In this document: positions 1 to 11,435 of the stretch, one piece after another | How the letters are laid out: each line of letters begins with the position of its first letter | How positions within the stretch are numbered: position 1 is the stretch's first letter | Origin: Nemertoderma westbladi | Lineage: Eukaryota; Xenacoelomorpha; Nemertodermatida; Nemertodermatidae | Assembly: GCA_032718475.1 (NCBI GenBank) | Contig: JAUCBJ010002510.1 | Span: forward strand, 1-64,000 | Reading direction: 5' to 3' | DNA: 64,000 bases | The notes under the pieces: model-generated | Told to the model about the DNA's origin: nothing | The model's database searches: none | Seen by the model: only the letters and a program-made list of their open reading frames with translations | Translations under genes and position numbers: made by a program

Positions 1-150
1 GCTCGGCGTACCAACGGGTTAGTCGCATAGGGTCCTGAGGAATGGCGGGTGTAGTAGCCACTGCTGGACGGCGAAGAGGTGCCGGGGTTTTAGACGGAGG
101 GATACCGAGGAGATCGTCGGGGGTCGGCGCATCGCTGGGGCCCTCCTCGA

Positions 151-1734
151 TCAGTATCGCTGCGCGGGTCCGTTGGTGGCTGGTACTCGGAATCTCCGAC
201 GACCAATCTTCGCCACCCGGGAAAGGATACGGGGATAACCTAACCGTTGGCATATGTCGCCGAAATCGCTCAATGCAGCTGTAGTGGCTACCTCCCTCGC
301 GGGGCTACCGGAGCCGCGTGGGGTGTAAACGCCTGCTCTCTTCATCGGTTCGGCCGAGGCAACCCGTTTGGCGGCCGGTCCATACGCGGCCTCCGGCTCG
401 AGTTGTCGCTTCGGGGTGGAGAGTAGAACACCCTCGTTTAGCCATATCTCTTCCCCTTCCGAAGAGATCAGAGGCTCCTCCGCACCGAGAAGTTCGGTAA
501 TCGTAGGGATGTCGTAAGGCCCGCTCTCGTCCCAGGAATCGATAACGGCGAGCGTTTTAGTCTCTCCCGGTGCGATGTTCTCGACCGCTTTGAACGCGTG
601 GTGTATGACCTCGTTCCAGTCGTAGTCGACGAAGGAAAGGGGGACCGCCGTAATAAGGTTATCGAGAGTTCTACAGATAAACTTAGCGACGGTGTAGCAC
701 TCCATAACAACGTAAACGTAGTTCCGTCGATCGGGATTCTCCCACCTTTGGTGTATCGTCCATTTCCGATCAACGTCCTTCCATCGACCCTCTCGCTCGC
801 TCTTTATTTCTAATCCCGGGTATCCACCGTATATTTTATTATAGTCCCGGAATTTCTGGGGTTTGAAGTCGATACCGCCGTTGAGCACAGCGAGGTAGCC
901 GATCCCTGATTTCGTCGGTCTCACCTCTTGGAATCCTCGCATGAACTCGGCGAATCGTAACCAGGCTAGTAGCGTTTGAGTGTCGATGCAATGGCTAAGG
1001 GCGTTGAGGTCGTCTCGTCGGTTTCTTCCTGCAGGAGCGTTCGCGTAGTCGTTCCGGACGTCCGCCTTGATATCCGACCCGATTTTAATGACGTCGAAGT
1101 CGAAGAGGATCTTTTGGATTTCCGGAGGCAGCAACCAGATCGCTCCGGCTGCCTGCACTTCCTGTCTGGGTGTCGGGAATATTCGGCACACCAGTACCAA
1201 ACCGTCCAGGGTTCCGAGGACGACGACTAAGGATCGACCGTATTCTTTCGCCCCGTACTTTTCCTGGTAGTCGTCGCGGTTTTGGATAATCGATACGCGT
1301 TCCTCTCGAAGCGTCGCCGTACACTCCGACAGGTTTCCCCAGTGGGCGAGGTACGTACTCTTGTCGTCGACGAAACTTTGACATCTCGCCAACGTAATCG
1401 CTTTCGAGGTGGGCGTCGCGTTTCCCTCGTTGTCGTAGATCAAACATCGGGATCTGTAGACGCTCTGCCGGAACGTTTCCCAAAACGACGAATCGTCCCC
1501 TCCGGTTGCCTTTGCGTTCCGAGTTCTTTTCAGTCTCGTACTAGCATCGGCTAACCGGAGGGCTCGTAGATTCTTAGAATCCGGTCCCTCTCGCCCGGTG
1601 AATTTAATGACTCGCACATTCTCATTTAGCAGGGTGCTCCAATTTGTATCAAAGTCAGGGGATCCGGGTTGCGAATATTCCAGTAGATCTATCGTGTTAC
1701 GTAATTCGCCGATAATTTGGCGATTTGGGTCCAT
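151..1734 (-). CDS. 527-aa intronless ORF, possible 3'-5' exonuclease-like (RNase H fold) protein
   Basis: A single uninterrupted reading frame on the minus strand, starting at an ATG (1734) and clearly GC-richer than the AT-rich DNA beside it, which suggests a mobile-element origin. I do not recognise the whole protein. Around residues 165-300 a hydrophobic strand is followed by LPPEIQKIL, then VIKIGSDIKADVRND, then CIDTQTLLAW and later GYLAVLNGG. This order resembles DEDD-type 3'-5' exonucleases of the WRN/EXD2 kind, where a K-x-G-x-x-I-x-x-D motif and a D-x-x-x-L motif follow the first strand. The usual first D-x-E motif is not evident, so activity is doubtful. The C-terminal ~130 residues are polar and look disordered. 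It lies 3' of, and on the same strand as, the BEL/Pao remnant and may have moved with it. It could equally be an unrelated ORF. The coding state is fairly sure; the function is a guess. Confidence 0.5.
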   Translation of the reverse strand: MDPNRQIIGELRNTIDLLEYSQPGSPDFDTNWSTLLNENVRVIKFTGREGPDSKNLRALRLADASTRLKRTRNAKATGGDDSSFWETFRQSVYRSRCLIYDNEGNATPTSKAITLARCQSFVDDKSTYLAHWGNLSECTATLREERVSIIQNRDDYQEKYGAKEYGRSLVVVLGTLDGLVLVCRIFPTPRQEVQAAGAIWLLPPEIQKILFDFDVIKIGSDIKADVRNDYANAPAGRNRRDDLNALSHCIDTQTLLAWLRFAEFMRGFQEVRPTKSGIGYLAVLNGGIDFKPQKFRDYNKIYGGYPGLEIKSEREGRWKDVDRKWTIHQRWENPDRRNYVYVVMECYTVAKFICRTLDNLITAVPLSFVDYDWNEVIHHAFKAVENIAPGETKTLAVIDSWDESGPYDIPTITELLGAEEPLISSEGEEIWLNEGVLLSTPKRQLEPEAAYGPAAKRVASAEPMKRAGVYTPRGSGSPAREVATTAALSDFGDICQRLGYPRILSRVAKIGRRRFRVPATNGPAQRY

Positions 1735-2280
1735 ATTTACGATTATATCTGTTACAAATTAGATCAGTTAATTATAAGTCCAGAAAGTCTGAAACTATAG
1801 CGATAGCAGAATAATTCAGCTTTTTATTTAATTCAGTTTATTAAATAATATTGCTATATAGACATCTATCATCTTATTGCTAATACATTCAGCATTTACA
1901 GTTACTATAGCTATACATAATATCCAACCAGTTTTTTATGACTTTTTTGTCCTTTTCATTTTTCTAATTCTTTTCTTTAGACCTTTTTATACCTTTTTTT
2001 TTGTCTTTTTTCATTTCATTATTATTTCACCACATTTCATTTATTTCCACATATTTCAACACATTTATTTCCACCATTTATTTCACATTTATTTATTTCC
2101 ACATCATCATTGGGTTTATAGCCCCCCGGCTATCATCATTGGTTATAAGCGCAGCACCAGGGTGCGCATCATTTCATTTTCATCATCATACGCGTCATCA
2201 TTCAGGTTTATAGTAGAGTTGTCTGATCCTTTTCATCGTTTCCAACTATATTCAATCATTTTCTTTGGCTAATCTTTGTC
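1735..2280. other. AT-rich, T-rich low-complexity spacer
   Basis: No gene is seen. The plus strand is dominated by T runs and by repeated variants of TTTATTTCCACA between about 1980 and 2110. Open frames here (for example 1877-2272) are products of the low complexity. Confidence 0.6.
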
Positions 2281-2705
2281 GTGGAAGGGGTGTTACGCGG
2301 CAATCTGGGATCTACAGCTGGACTCGTTACACCGCCTACGCCCCAAACTGCGCACGTAACGGACAATGAAGACGCTGGGAGTGAAGTCACGTGGATGCAC
2401 CATGGACCCACCAGAATAACACTCCCAACAACATAAAGCTCAGTCGACGAAGTCATGTGGGATGGGGTTACGCAACATTCTGGGATCTACAGCTGGACTC
2501 GTTACACCGCCTACACCCCAAAATCCACGTAACGGTCCCACCAGAATAACGCGACTGAGAAACATAAAACCCTCTATCATCGAAGTCATGTGGATGCACC
2601 ATGGACCCACCAGAATAACGGGATAGAGGGGGTGTTGCGCGGCAATCCGGGATCTACAGCTGGACTCGTTACACCGCCTACGCCCCGAACTGCGCACGCA
2701 ACGGA
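2281..2705. repeat. Three imperfect GC-rich tandem units downstream of the BEL/Pao ORF
   Basis: A core containing GGGATCTACAGCTGGACTCG followed by TTACACCGCCTA occurs three times, beginning near 2291, 2467 and 2632. Between copies a second motif (GGACCCACCAGAATAAC, often preceded by GTCATGTGGATGCACCAT) also recurs. On the strand of the retroelement this is the 3' untranslated or LTR-adjacent region. I could not define a full LTR pair. Short minus-strand ORFs across it only reflect the repetition. Confidence 0.7.
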
Positions 2706-2981
2706 CAACATAACATACTGCGATGAATACAATGAATTCCACTTCAAATCTTTTCCATTTCCAATAATCCAATATCGTAGGTCCTGATGACCAAAATCAG
2801 GGTAAACAAAACATAAACGACCCTGCGTCAGCCGAAACATCTGCAGGGTGACGCTGGACTCCACATAACACACGAGGAAACACAAATACCATTGCGTGGT
2901 TACAGTTGGTTTAAGGGGGGTCCATAACTCATTGTCAGTAAATCACAGTTTTATAAGAGTTTGTCAACATGATGAGAAGGG

Positions 2982-5900
2982 TTACACGGGTTTGTAATTG
3001 TCACCAATGTCCGCAGCAGGATCTTGAGTAGGGAACTTATCACCTCTCGTAGAGTCACCGCTATCATTGCCTTCAAGAAGGCACAGCCTCTGGATAGGGC
3101 GTTGGTAGTGGCCCTTTGCCGTTCGTATCATCACAGTCCTCGCAAGTCCGTCTTTGCTTGGGTGTATGGTCACGACCCGCGCCACAGGCCAGTAAACGCG
3201 GTCTTTGAGATCTTCTTTAACTCGTACCATGTCGCCAACTGCGACGTTCCGGTAGGTGTTGTTCCATTTCCTCCTGGTCCGGAGGGTTATGAGGTACTCC
3301 CGGGCCCAAATTCTCCACCAATGCGCTGCCAACGCTTGGGCCTTTTTCCAGTTTGTATGTTTCGCGATCTCGTTGGGATCCGGGAACATGGTTTCCGGGA
3401 GAACGTGGGTTTTGGGTCTCCCCAGTAGGTGGTTAGGAGTGAGGGACTCAACTGAGGCGTTTGCCATCCGGGTATTACGGCAGATTAGTCCGTGCTCTCC
3501 CGTTAATGGTGTCAATGTTATCAACGTCATTATTATCATCAACAACCTTATTAGCCACCAAAGCATGGGCAAGCGCCAATGTCCGTCTTTGGACGTTGCC
3601 TGATCAAAAATGTCGGTACAATATTGATCTTCCTCGGACGGATTCTCGTCCTTCTCGGCAAACTCTCGGGTCTCCACATTAAAGCATCCGGTTATCTCCC
3701 GCTGGGTTCTCTCAGTCTGAAGGAAAAAATCCTCGTCCAGGTCTGTAGCTGAGCAATAACCCATGGAGGTTACATTTTCTTTAATCTGACATTTAGGAAG
3801 ATATGTATAGGTGTCAGTAGTTTCTTCCTTGATGCCGCAGAGGGTCCATCCCATTATGGTTCGTTCAGCGTAAAAGCCGTCATCTTTCTTTATGGATCGG
3901 GCGATATCTCCGGTAGGTATGTGTAATTCCGGTGTATCAAGTCCGATCAGTAGGGTGATGCGGTTTACGTCCAACTGCGGACACCTCAGATCTACATCGT
4001 CTCGGTCCAATTGTATGAGGGGGGCGTACTCGGCTGATTGTCGGAACCGCACTCGGAGGTCTGTGTGTACCAAGGCGTTTTTGATGGTTAGCTTGACCGT
4101 CTCGTAGCCCTTCATTACTCCTTCCATTTGGAGTTGCACCTCCCCAGACTCTACCTCTCGGTTATCGGTGATGGTTTGTATGGGCCGTTTACAAGGTTCG
4201 TATTCTAGGCCGAGTTGCTCGAGGAAATCCCGGTCGATGATGGTTCCGTCAGACCCATTATCAAGGAACGTGAGCGTCGTCAGGGATTTGCCGACTCCCT
4301 GAATCCTTACCAGGATTACCTTTGCGAAGACCATGTAGCGGCGATTTATAAGATTAATCGTGGCTGAAATGTTGGTTACTTGTGGTTTATCGGTGGAGAT
4401 TTTAAACGGATTGGTTTCTCTCCGTTGGGTAATCCGGGTTCCTTTGGAAACGTGGTTCGTTTCTCCTCTTCGCTTGGCTTCGATCCGAAAGGGGAGGGTA
4501 GTGAAGTCGAAGTTCGCGGGGATGTGGAGGAGCGTGTGATGACGTAGGTCGTTACAAACCGCACAACACGACCTTTGGTCGCAATCCCGAACGTAGTGAC
4601 CTGTTCCAAGACACCGGAAGCATCCTCGGTGTTTCATCATCGCCTCGAAGCGTGGGACGAGTTCAGCAAACTGGAACTTTCCGCAGAATTCCAACTTATG
4701 TTTCTCTCCGCAGAAGAGACATATAGGGGAGGCTGTGGTGCCTTCCCTTTCGGGTGCCCAATTCGCTAGGTAGCATGCCCATTCTTCTGCTAAGGTCGGT
4801 TCCTCGTAATCCTCGTCATCCGAGTCCTCAGCCATACTGATGGCCATCGCACTCACAGGAGTAGGGCGGAATCTTGGGTTTGGAGTGGGTGCCCTGCTCT
4901 GGTAATTGCTCTCCATTGCGTCCAACTTGGCGAGACTCTGTTTCGAAAACATCGAGTCATTCATGGCTTCGGAGATATCGTCCAGGAATGCCGACATTTC
5001 GAGGAAGCTGGGATCTCGATCTGGATGTCTGTGCCGGAGATCTACGCATTTATAGGCCCACTTACTTTGCAGCCATCCGGGGAACTTCCGGGCGATCTGT
5101 CGGAGGTTTAGAATGTTGTTCACCTGGTCCTCCTTATTTAAGGGTTTCAGAGTGTAGTAGGCATCCTTCATGGAATCTGAAAATTCCTGGAGGTTCTGTG
5201 GGTCCCCTAGTGATCCCGCGTGTTGTATAAGTTTCTCTAGAGTTTTATTAATTATAGTCCCGGTATTTCCGTATCTTTTGTCTAGAGTCTTCCATGCGTC
5301 GTAGTATGCTTCATGAGAACCTCCCTCAAAACAAGCGATGATTCGGCGTGGTTTGTCACCCAGGTATTGCGATAAATATACCAGTTTCTGTGCATCGGCT
5401 ATGTCCGTTGATCCAATCTGCGCAAAGAACCGTTTCTTGAATCTGAGGTAATCGACGGGATCTCCTTCGAAGGTGCGGATCTCCATCTTGGGCATGGAGA
5501 GGCGGTTTTCCAATGCCCGGATAATGCCGATGTTGTCCGAACTGGAGTGGTTCGGAGGGTTATAGTTATTGGCACTCTCTCCCATACTCGATGGATCAAT
5601 GGTAGGTGGAGTTTTAATGATGACGCAACTACGGGTTTGTGGTGTGGATGTGAACGGGTTGTTGGATCGAGGAGTGGCGTCCCGTTCTGAGTCCCTTTCA
5701 GGCTCGTACTTGGGTACACTCGTTGCTGTGGGGTTGGATGAGAAATACGGTTCCTCATTTTTAAGCGTAACCGGTGGGGGATGGAACACCGGTGCTTGTG
5801 CCGATAAGGTGGACTGTATGGTAGGCGGGATCTCGGGTTTCGGAAGTTTCGCCGCTGTTGGTGAAAGTGACTTCTCTAGTTCCGGTACCGGGATTGGTTC

Positions 5901-6800
5901 ATATTCCTGATCTATATCCCTTTCCCAGTCCTCGTATAGTTGAATATCTCGTTCTATAAGTGCGGCTTCGTATTCCGCGAGTTTCGCAATATCCGCATTC
6001 TTTTTGTGGGTGAGAATTGCTTGGGCCTCGGCGTGTTGTTTACGCATTTCTGCTTCCCATTTACGTTGTTCGATCTCTTGTTTGGCCTCTCGTTCACGTT
6101 GTTCAGCCTCCTGTCTATGTTGCTCGGCCCGCCGTTCGACCTCTTGTTCGGCCTCCCGTTTTTGCATTTCGGCGGCTAATATATCTTGCTCGGCTTGCAG
6201 TTGAATATACTCATCTTCCATCCGAGCTTTGAGGGCTAATGCCTTCCGTTCTCGCAGTTGGTCTCGGAGTGGCGGCGCCCCTTGAGAACTGCGCGCTGAG
6301 CCGGATATCTCGCTCCTAGCGCTGGAGTGCTGATTTCTAGCGGACCCCGTTCTCTTTCGATGTACTGCTGTCCTGATGCTGGAGGATCGTACTGATTCCG
6401 CGTCTGTTCTTTCAGCCCTCTTGTAATACTGTTCTTCATAGCCTCTCACAAGGCTGAGGGTCCTCCGGTGTTGTTTGCGGAACCCATCTAGATGTACAAC
6501 GTGTTCTTCCAACTTGGGGTAGTTTTCCTGATCGGTGGAGGGAACGAGCTCTTGGTACGCCTGTATCATTCTTTCGTACCGCTGTAGGATATTTCGGATA
6601 CTTTGAAGCTGAGTTTGTACCTCATTGAGGGGGGTTTTGAATCACTTGAGTTGTTTCTCCATCCGTTGATACGCTCGGGTTACTCCGCCTTTGAGAGCCC
6701 CTAGCCGACGGGTCATGTTCTTGACGTTTGGTACCTCGTCGGCTTCCGAGTCTGTGTGGTGATCCATCTCGTCGGTATCGGATACGTTATTTGTCGTCAT
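2982..6800 (-). pseudogene. BEL/Pao retrotransposon Gag-protease polyprotein with RT-RNase H-integrase core deleted
   Basis: The frame runs from ATG at 6800 to a stop at 2982. One in-frame TGA (6642-6644, codon 53) splits it, leaving a 1,195-codon ORF from 6569. Counting from 6569: a charged, coiled-coil-like E/R/Q-rich segment at about residues 100-215; a DUF1759-type Gag region near 365-520 (FEGDPVDYLRFKKRF); CCHC-like knuckles near 630-690 (CFRCLGTGHYVRDC); a DUF1758-type aspartic protease near 750-900 with LDNGSDGT; then only the very beginning of the reverse transcriptase (TSKDGHW, near 990). The frame then jumps, through a short segment of unclear origin, to the end of the integrase region (LTPNHLLGRP, near 1040) and a DUF5641-type tail (GDMVRVKEDL, near 1105). 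All DNA encoding RT, RNase H and the integrase core is missing, yet the frame stays open across the junction. Such an element could only move with enzymes supplied by a relative. Confidence 0.85.
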
Positions 6801-6973
6801 TGTAACGCCTCGTCGATAGCTAGATACGCGATGTCATAAAACAGTTCCTCGTAGGTATTGTACTCAGCTTGGACCACCCGAACGGTAATCCTGAATCGTC
6901 CGACTTCAACTTCGACGTGCCAGATTCCTGGCTCAACTTGGATTATATCAATGGGTGTGATCGATACTTCCAT
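6797..6973 (-). CDS. Possible 58-aa leader ORF overlapping the Gag start
   Basis: A small minus-strand ORF from ATG at 6973 to TGA at 6797-6799. Its stop overlaps the Gag ATG (6798-6800) as ATGA. The peptide has alternating hydrophobic and charged residues (WHVEVEVGRFRITVRVV) that would suit beta strands, and its GC content matches the Gag ORF. No family is recognised. It could be a genuine leader protein or simply retained frame in the 5' untranslated region. Confidence 0.3.
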   Translation of the reverse strand: MEVSITPIDIIQVEPGIWHVEVEVGRFRITVRVVQAEYNTYEELFYDIAYLAIDEALQ

Positions 6974-7149
6974 TCCCTGTTAACAACTCTCCAAATATGT
7001 GATCTGCCGACTACGAGTTGGTTAGATCGAGTTTGTTGATTAATTAAACCACGACTTCGTCTCAACTCAAATACCAGAGTTTCCTCGTAGTGGGTGCTGG
7101 CAAGCACGTAGAGAGTTTTGAAGAGTATTGAAGGATTCTCAACTTCCAC
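6943..7149 (-). CDS. Possible 68-aa ORF at the 5' side of the BEL/Pao element
   Basis: A minus-strand ORF from ATG at 7149 to a stop at 6943, overlapping the 58-aa ORF by about 30 bases in another frame. The N-terminal half (NPSILFKTLYVLASTHYEET) looks protein-like; the C-terminal half is arginine-rich. No homology is recognised and there is no independent support. Confidence 0.2.
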   Translation of the reverse strand: MEVENPSILFKTLYVLASTHYEETLVFELRRSRGLINQQTRSNQLVVGRSHIWRVVNREWKYRSHPLI

Positions 7150-7330
7150 CAGTTGAAGTTGACCGTAATTATTCTTAATTTTGACACCCTGTCAAAATTA
7201 ACCGCATTAATTATTCTTAATTTTGTTGCCGTTATCCCAACACCAGGGGGGAAAAACGCTGATGCTGGAGACGTGACTGACTTTACAGACCACTGAGCCC
7301 CGGCCAGTCACCGGATATTGATTTTGGAGA
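7150..7330. repeat. Direct repeat and small hairpin in putative 5' LTR/leader of the BEL/Pao element
   Basis: TAATTATTCTTAATTTTG occurs at 7166-7183 and again at 7208-7225. Between them TTTTGACA and TGTCAAAA form an 8-bp hairpin around CCC. This sits where a 5' LTR end or primer-binding region would be for a minus-strand element. I could not match a tRNA or find the partner LTR. Confidence 0.4.
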
Positions 7331-7392
7331 AGGAATGTTTTCTGAGATGCAAGTTTGCGGTTGATAAAAAGCTGCATTAGTTGGATATACTC

Positions 7393-9162
<1,770 letters not shown>

Positions 9163-9387
9163 TGTAACTTCCTATAGTTGAAACCTGTTCAACATCATTG
9201 AAACCTGATTAAGAATAATTTTGGGCTTCCCCAAATCAATATACACCAAATATTCACAATAATTATACACGATAATATAAATCCCTACGGTATATTATTT
9301 AATAACCCACTGTTCGCTCAGATTTTAGCCTACCTAATGTTCCCCAGATTTTCCCTCGGTCCTAGTCTTAGTGCCGTAGTGTCGGTG

Positions 9388-9670
9388 TCGGTCGACCCTG
9401 TCGCGTGTCCGTTCCACCCCTCACGAACCCCGAAGGGAACGATCATCGAGAACCAGCACGGCTTGGCTAAGGGTCAGTCCAGTCGGTGGACTCTGTCGCG
9501 TATCCGTACCACCCCTCTCGAACCCCGAAGGGATCGGTCATCGAGAACCAGTACGGCTTAGCTCAGGGGGCAGTCGTTAGTCGGCCGCCCGTTCGCGTGT
9601 CCGCTCCACCCCTCACGAACCCCAAAGGGTTCGATCATCGAGAACCAGAACGGCTTGGCTACTAAGGGGC
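9388..9670. repeat. Three ~95-bp GC-rich tandem units
   Basis: Units begin near 9388, 9482 and 9580. Each contains a GTCGGT-type start, CCACCCCTC(A/T)CGAACCCC, AAGGG, CATCGAGAACCAG and ACGGCTT(G/A)GCT in the same order. The block is a sharp GC island in AT-rich DNA and looks like a minisatellite or part of an unidentified element. The open frame at 9337-9561 is a by-product. Confidence 0.75.
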
Positions 9671-9708
9671 TGTCGTTTCCCGTCGCAAATCCCTGACACA
9701 AGCAGTCA

Positions 9709-9735
9709 GCGTTCCGAGTTCTTTTCAGTCTCGTA
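9709..9735 (+). repeat. 27-bp exact match to the 527-aa ORF region (1514-1540)
   Basis: Starting at GCGTTCCGAGTTC and ending at CAGTCTCGTA, 27 consecutive bases are the same at 9709-9735 and 1514-1540. The flanks do not match. It sits just after the GC-rich minisatellite. Confidence 0.7.
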
Positions 9736-10622
9736 ATAACTGCTGTTGGCCAGGGACCGCTAAGGGCAGTCCTTGTCCTTTAGGCCTGGCGCATTACCAA
9801 ATCCACCCCTACAGGCAGCAGGAAGTTGGCCAGGGCCTAATAGTACTCAGGCTAACCTGAATACTGCTTGCATTTTCCATCCCCCCCTGGCCCTTATAAC
9901 TATGAAATTATTCCCGTACCCTGTAAGTTGCCCCAAAGTTCGCCCATAAATCGCCCCCAGTTTATTGAATGTGCCCAAAACCCATGGTCCCGCACCCAGT
10001 AGTAATATCGGAATAATCAATTTAAAATAAATACAAAAATATTCAACTCGCGTTATGGAAAGTTGAAATACCGCGAACAGTCACTGTCATGATCCTAGGC
10101 TGTCTTCGCTAGCTGCTTGTAAAATCTTCCGATATCGAATATTTATTGATAAATGCATTTCATTTCGGTCGCAGGTGCACTCTCCTGCAACAAATTCTGA
10201 TTGTAATATAATATATCGACGGCTTATTTTCAAAGGGGCCCAAATGCCAAACCTACTGAAAACATAATTATGAGCCAATTTGAAGCTACCCAACATTCTA
10301 AGGCTGTCAATCATTGCGGTTTTAACATATCTCTATTAGTTCATAAGTTATATAAAATAATATATATCAATTGTATATAATATCAATAATATATCATATA
10401 TCATATATATGATATATATCAATAATAATATCAATTGTATATATAAATATAATATTTTGAACGTAATATAATATAATATATTTTATTCCAAAATTGTAAC
10501 ATTACTCAACGCCGTTAGTATTCAGTGAGTTGTTATATAGCACTTTACAACTTTAGAGGACATTACGGCATTGTATTAGCCTGTACATTTAGTATTGTAT
10601 TTGGTGTTATTGTTTACGTGGT
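9736..10622. other. No gene seen; AT microsatellite-like stretch
   Basis: No supported coding sequence. Positions 10341-10490 are dense TATA/ATAT and AATAAT repeats. A short motif ACATTACTCAACGCCGTTA near 10496 resembles the arms of the hairpin at 10623-10685, hinting that both belong to one small element. Confidence 0.5.
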
Positions 10623-10685
10623 AACCATGACGGCGTTAAGTAATGTCCCCCTTGTGTATGGACATTACTTAACGCCGTCATGGTT
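10623..10685. repeat. Perfect 26-bp inverted repeat (hairpin)
   Basis: The left arm 10623-10648 starts AACCATGACGGCGTTAAG. The right arm 10660-10685 is its exact reverse complement. The loop is 11 nt (10649-10659). Confidence 0.9.
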
Positions 10686-11119
10686 AACAGGTAAAAAATA
10701 GGTGGAAATTTACCTGACAGCCAAATAGGCCTACTGCATTACCTACCGGTAGGCGGGGTATAGCTATTAATAACCAGTAGGGCCTAGCTATATTATTATA
10801 ACATGGCTCCAAACGCCGCGATAAATATAAGCTAACTTATTTATAACATAATTTATGTCATTTTTACAATTATTTATAAAGCAACTAATTTAATTTGTGC
10901 AGTTTCTATCACTTATAATGTATATGTACAATCATTTCGTAATGTTAAAATTTTGGAATAAAACTACATACATACTTGTTACAAAGTACTTTACAGTGTT
11001 CTGATCCTCGTGGCTTTATTTTCACTCACTCACTAACGTTCGTTCGTGTAACAAAGCAACAATCTTTACACACAAGTATGTAAATAGTTATTATATAATA
11101 CATGTATGTAATAATAGTA

Positions 11120-11178
11120 TTGGTGCGTGAAAAAATGTTGGGCTGGAAACAATTGAATAGGGGGTAAAAAGGTGCCCT
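11120..11178. repeat. Solo end fragment of the foldback element at 13593-14847
   Basis: TTGGTGCG, then GTTGGGCTGGAAACAATTGA, then GGGGTAAAAAGGTGCCCT match, with a few changes, the reverse complement of the right end of the foldback element (14775-14847). It lies about 135 bp upstream of the first EGF exon, so element sequence flanks the EGF array on both sides. Confidence 0.75.
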
Positions 11179-11312
11179 ATAATTAATAGATGTTAATGAG
11201 TCTGAGAAATAGCATTAATTGATTTTGTATGCTTTACATTTTTCTCAACATAATAATATTAAAATGCCTTCTCAAATTTCTACTCATTTAATTAATATGA
11301 ATTTTGCTGCAG

Positions 11313-11435
11313 ATATAAATGAATGTTCTATCAATACTGATGATTGCCACAGCAATGCAACATGTACAAATACAAATGGCGGATATTCTTGCGAATGTAA
11401 TTCAGGATATAATGGTGATGGTGTTTTGTGCACTG
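11313..11435 (+). CDS. EGF exon 1
   Basis: First copy, with a GGC glycine codon at the variable site. The upstream intron is unrelated to the others except for its last ~40 bp, marking the left boundary of the duplication. Confidence 0.88.

Noticed and set aside
2256-2885. Overlapping minus-strand ORFs with shared phrases
   Set aside because: The repeated peptides arise from the tandem DNA unit; there is no conserved domain and frames change between copies.
1-7330. Complete LTR pair for the BEL/Pao element
   Set aside because: I searched by eye for matching long repeats on both sides of the ORF and found only short or internal repeats; calling LTRs would be unsupported.
9337-9561. 74-codon ORF in the GC-rich minisatellite
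   Set aside because: It covers two repeat units and has no protein character beyond the repeat.
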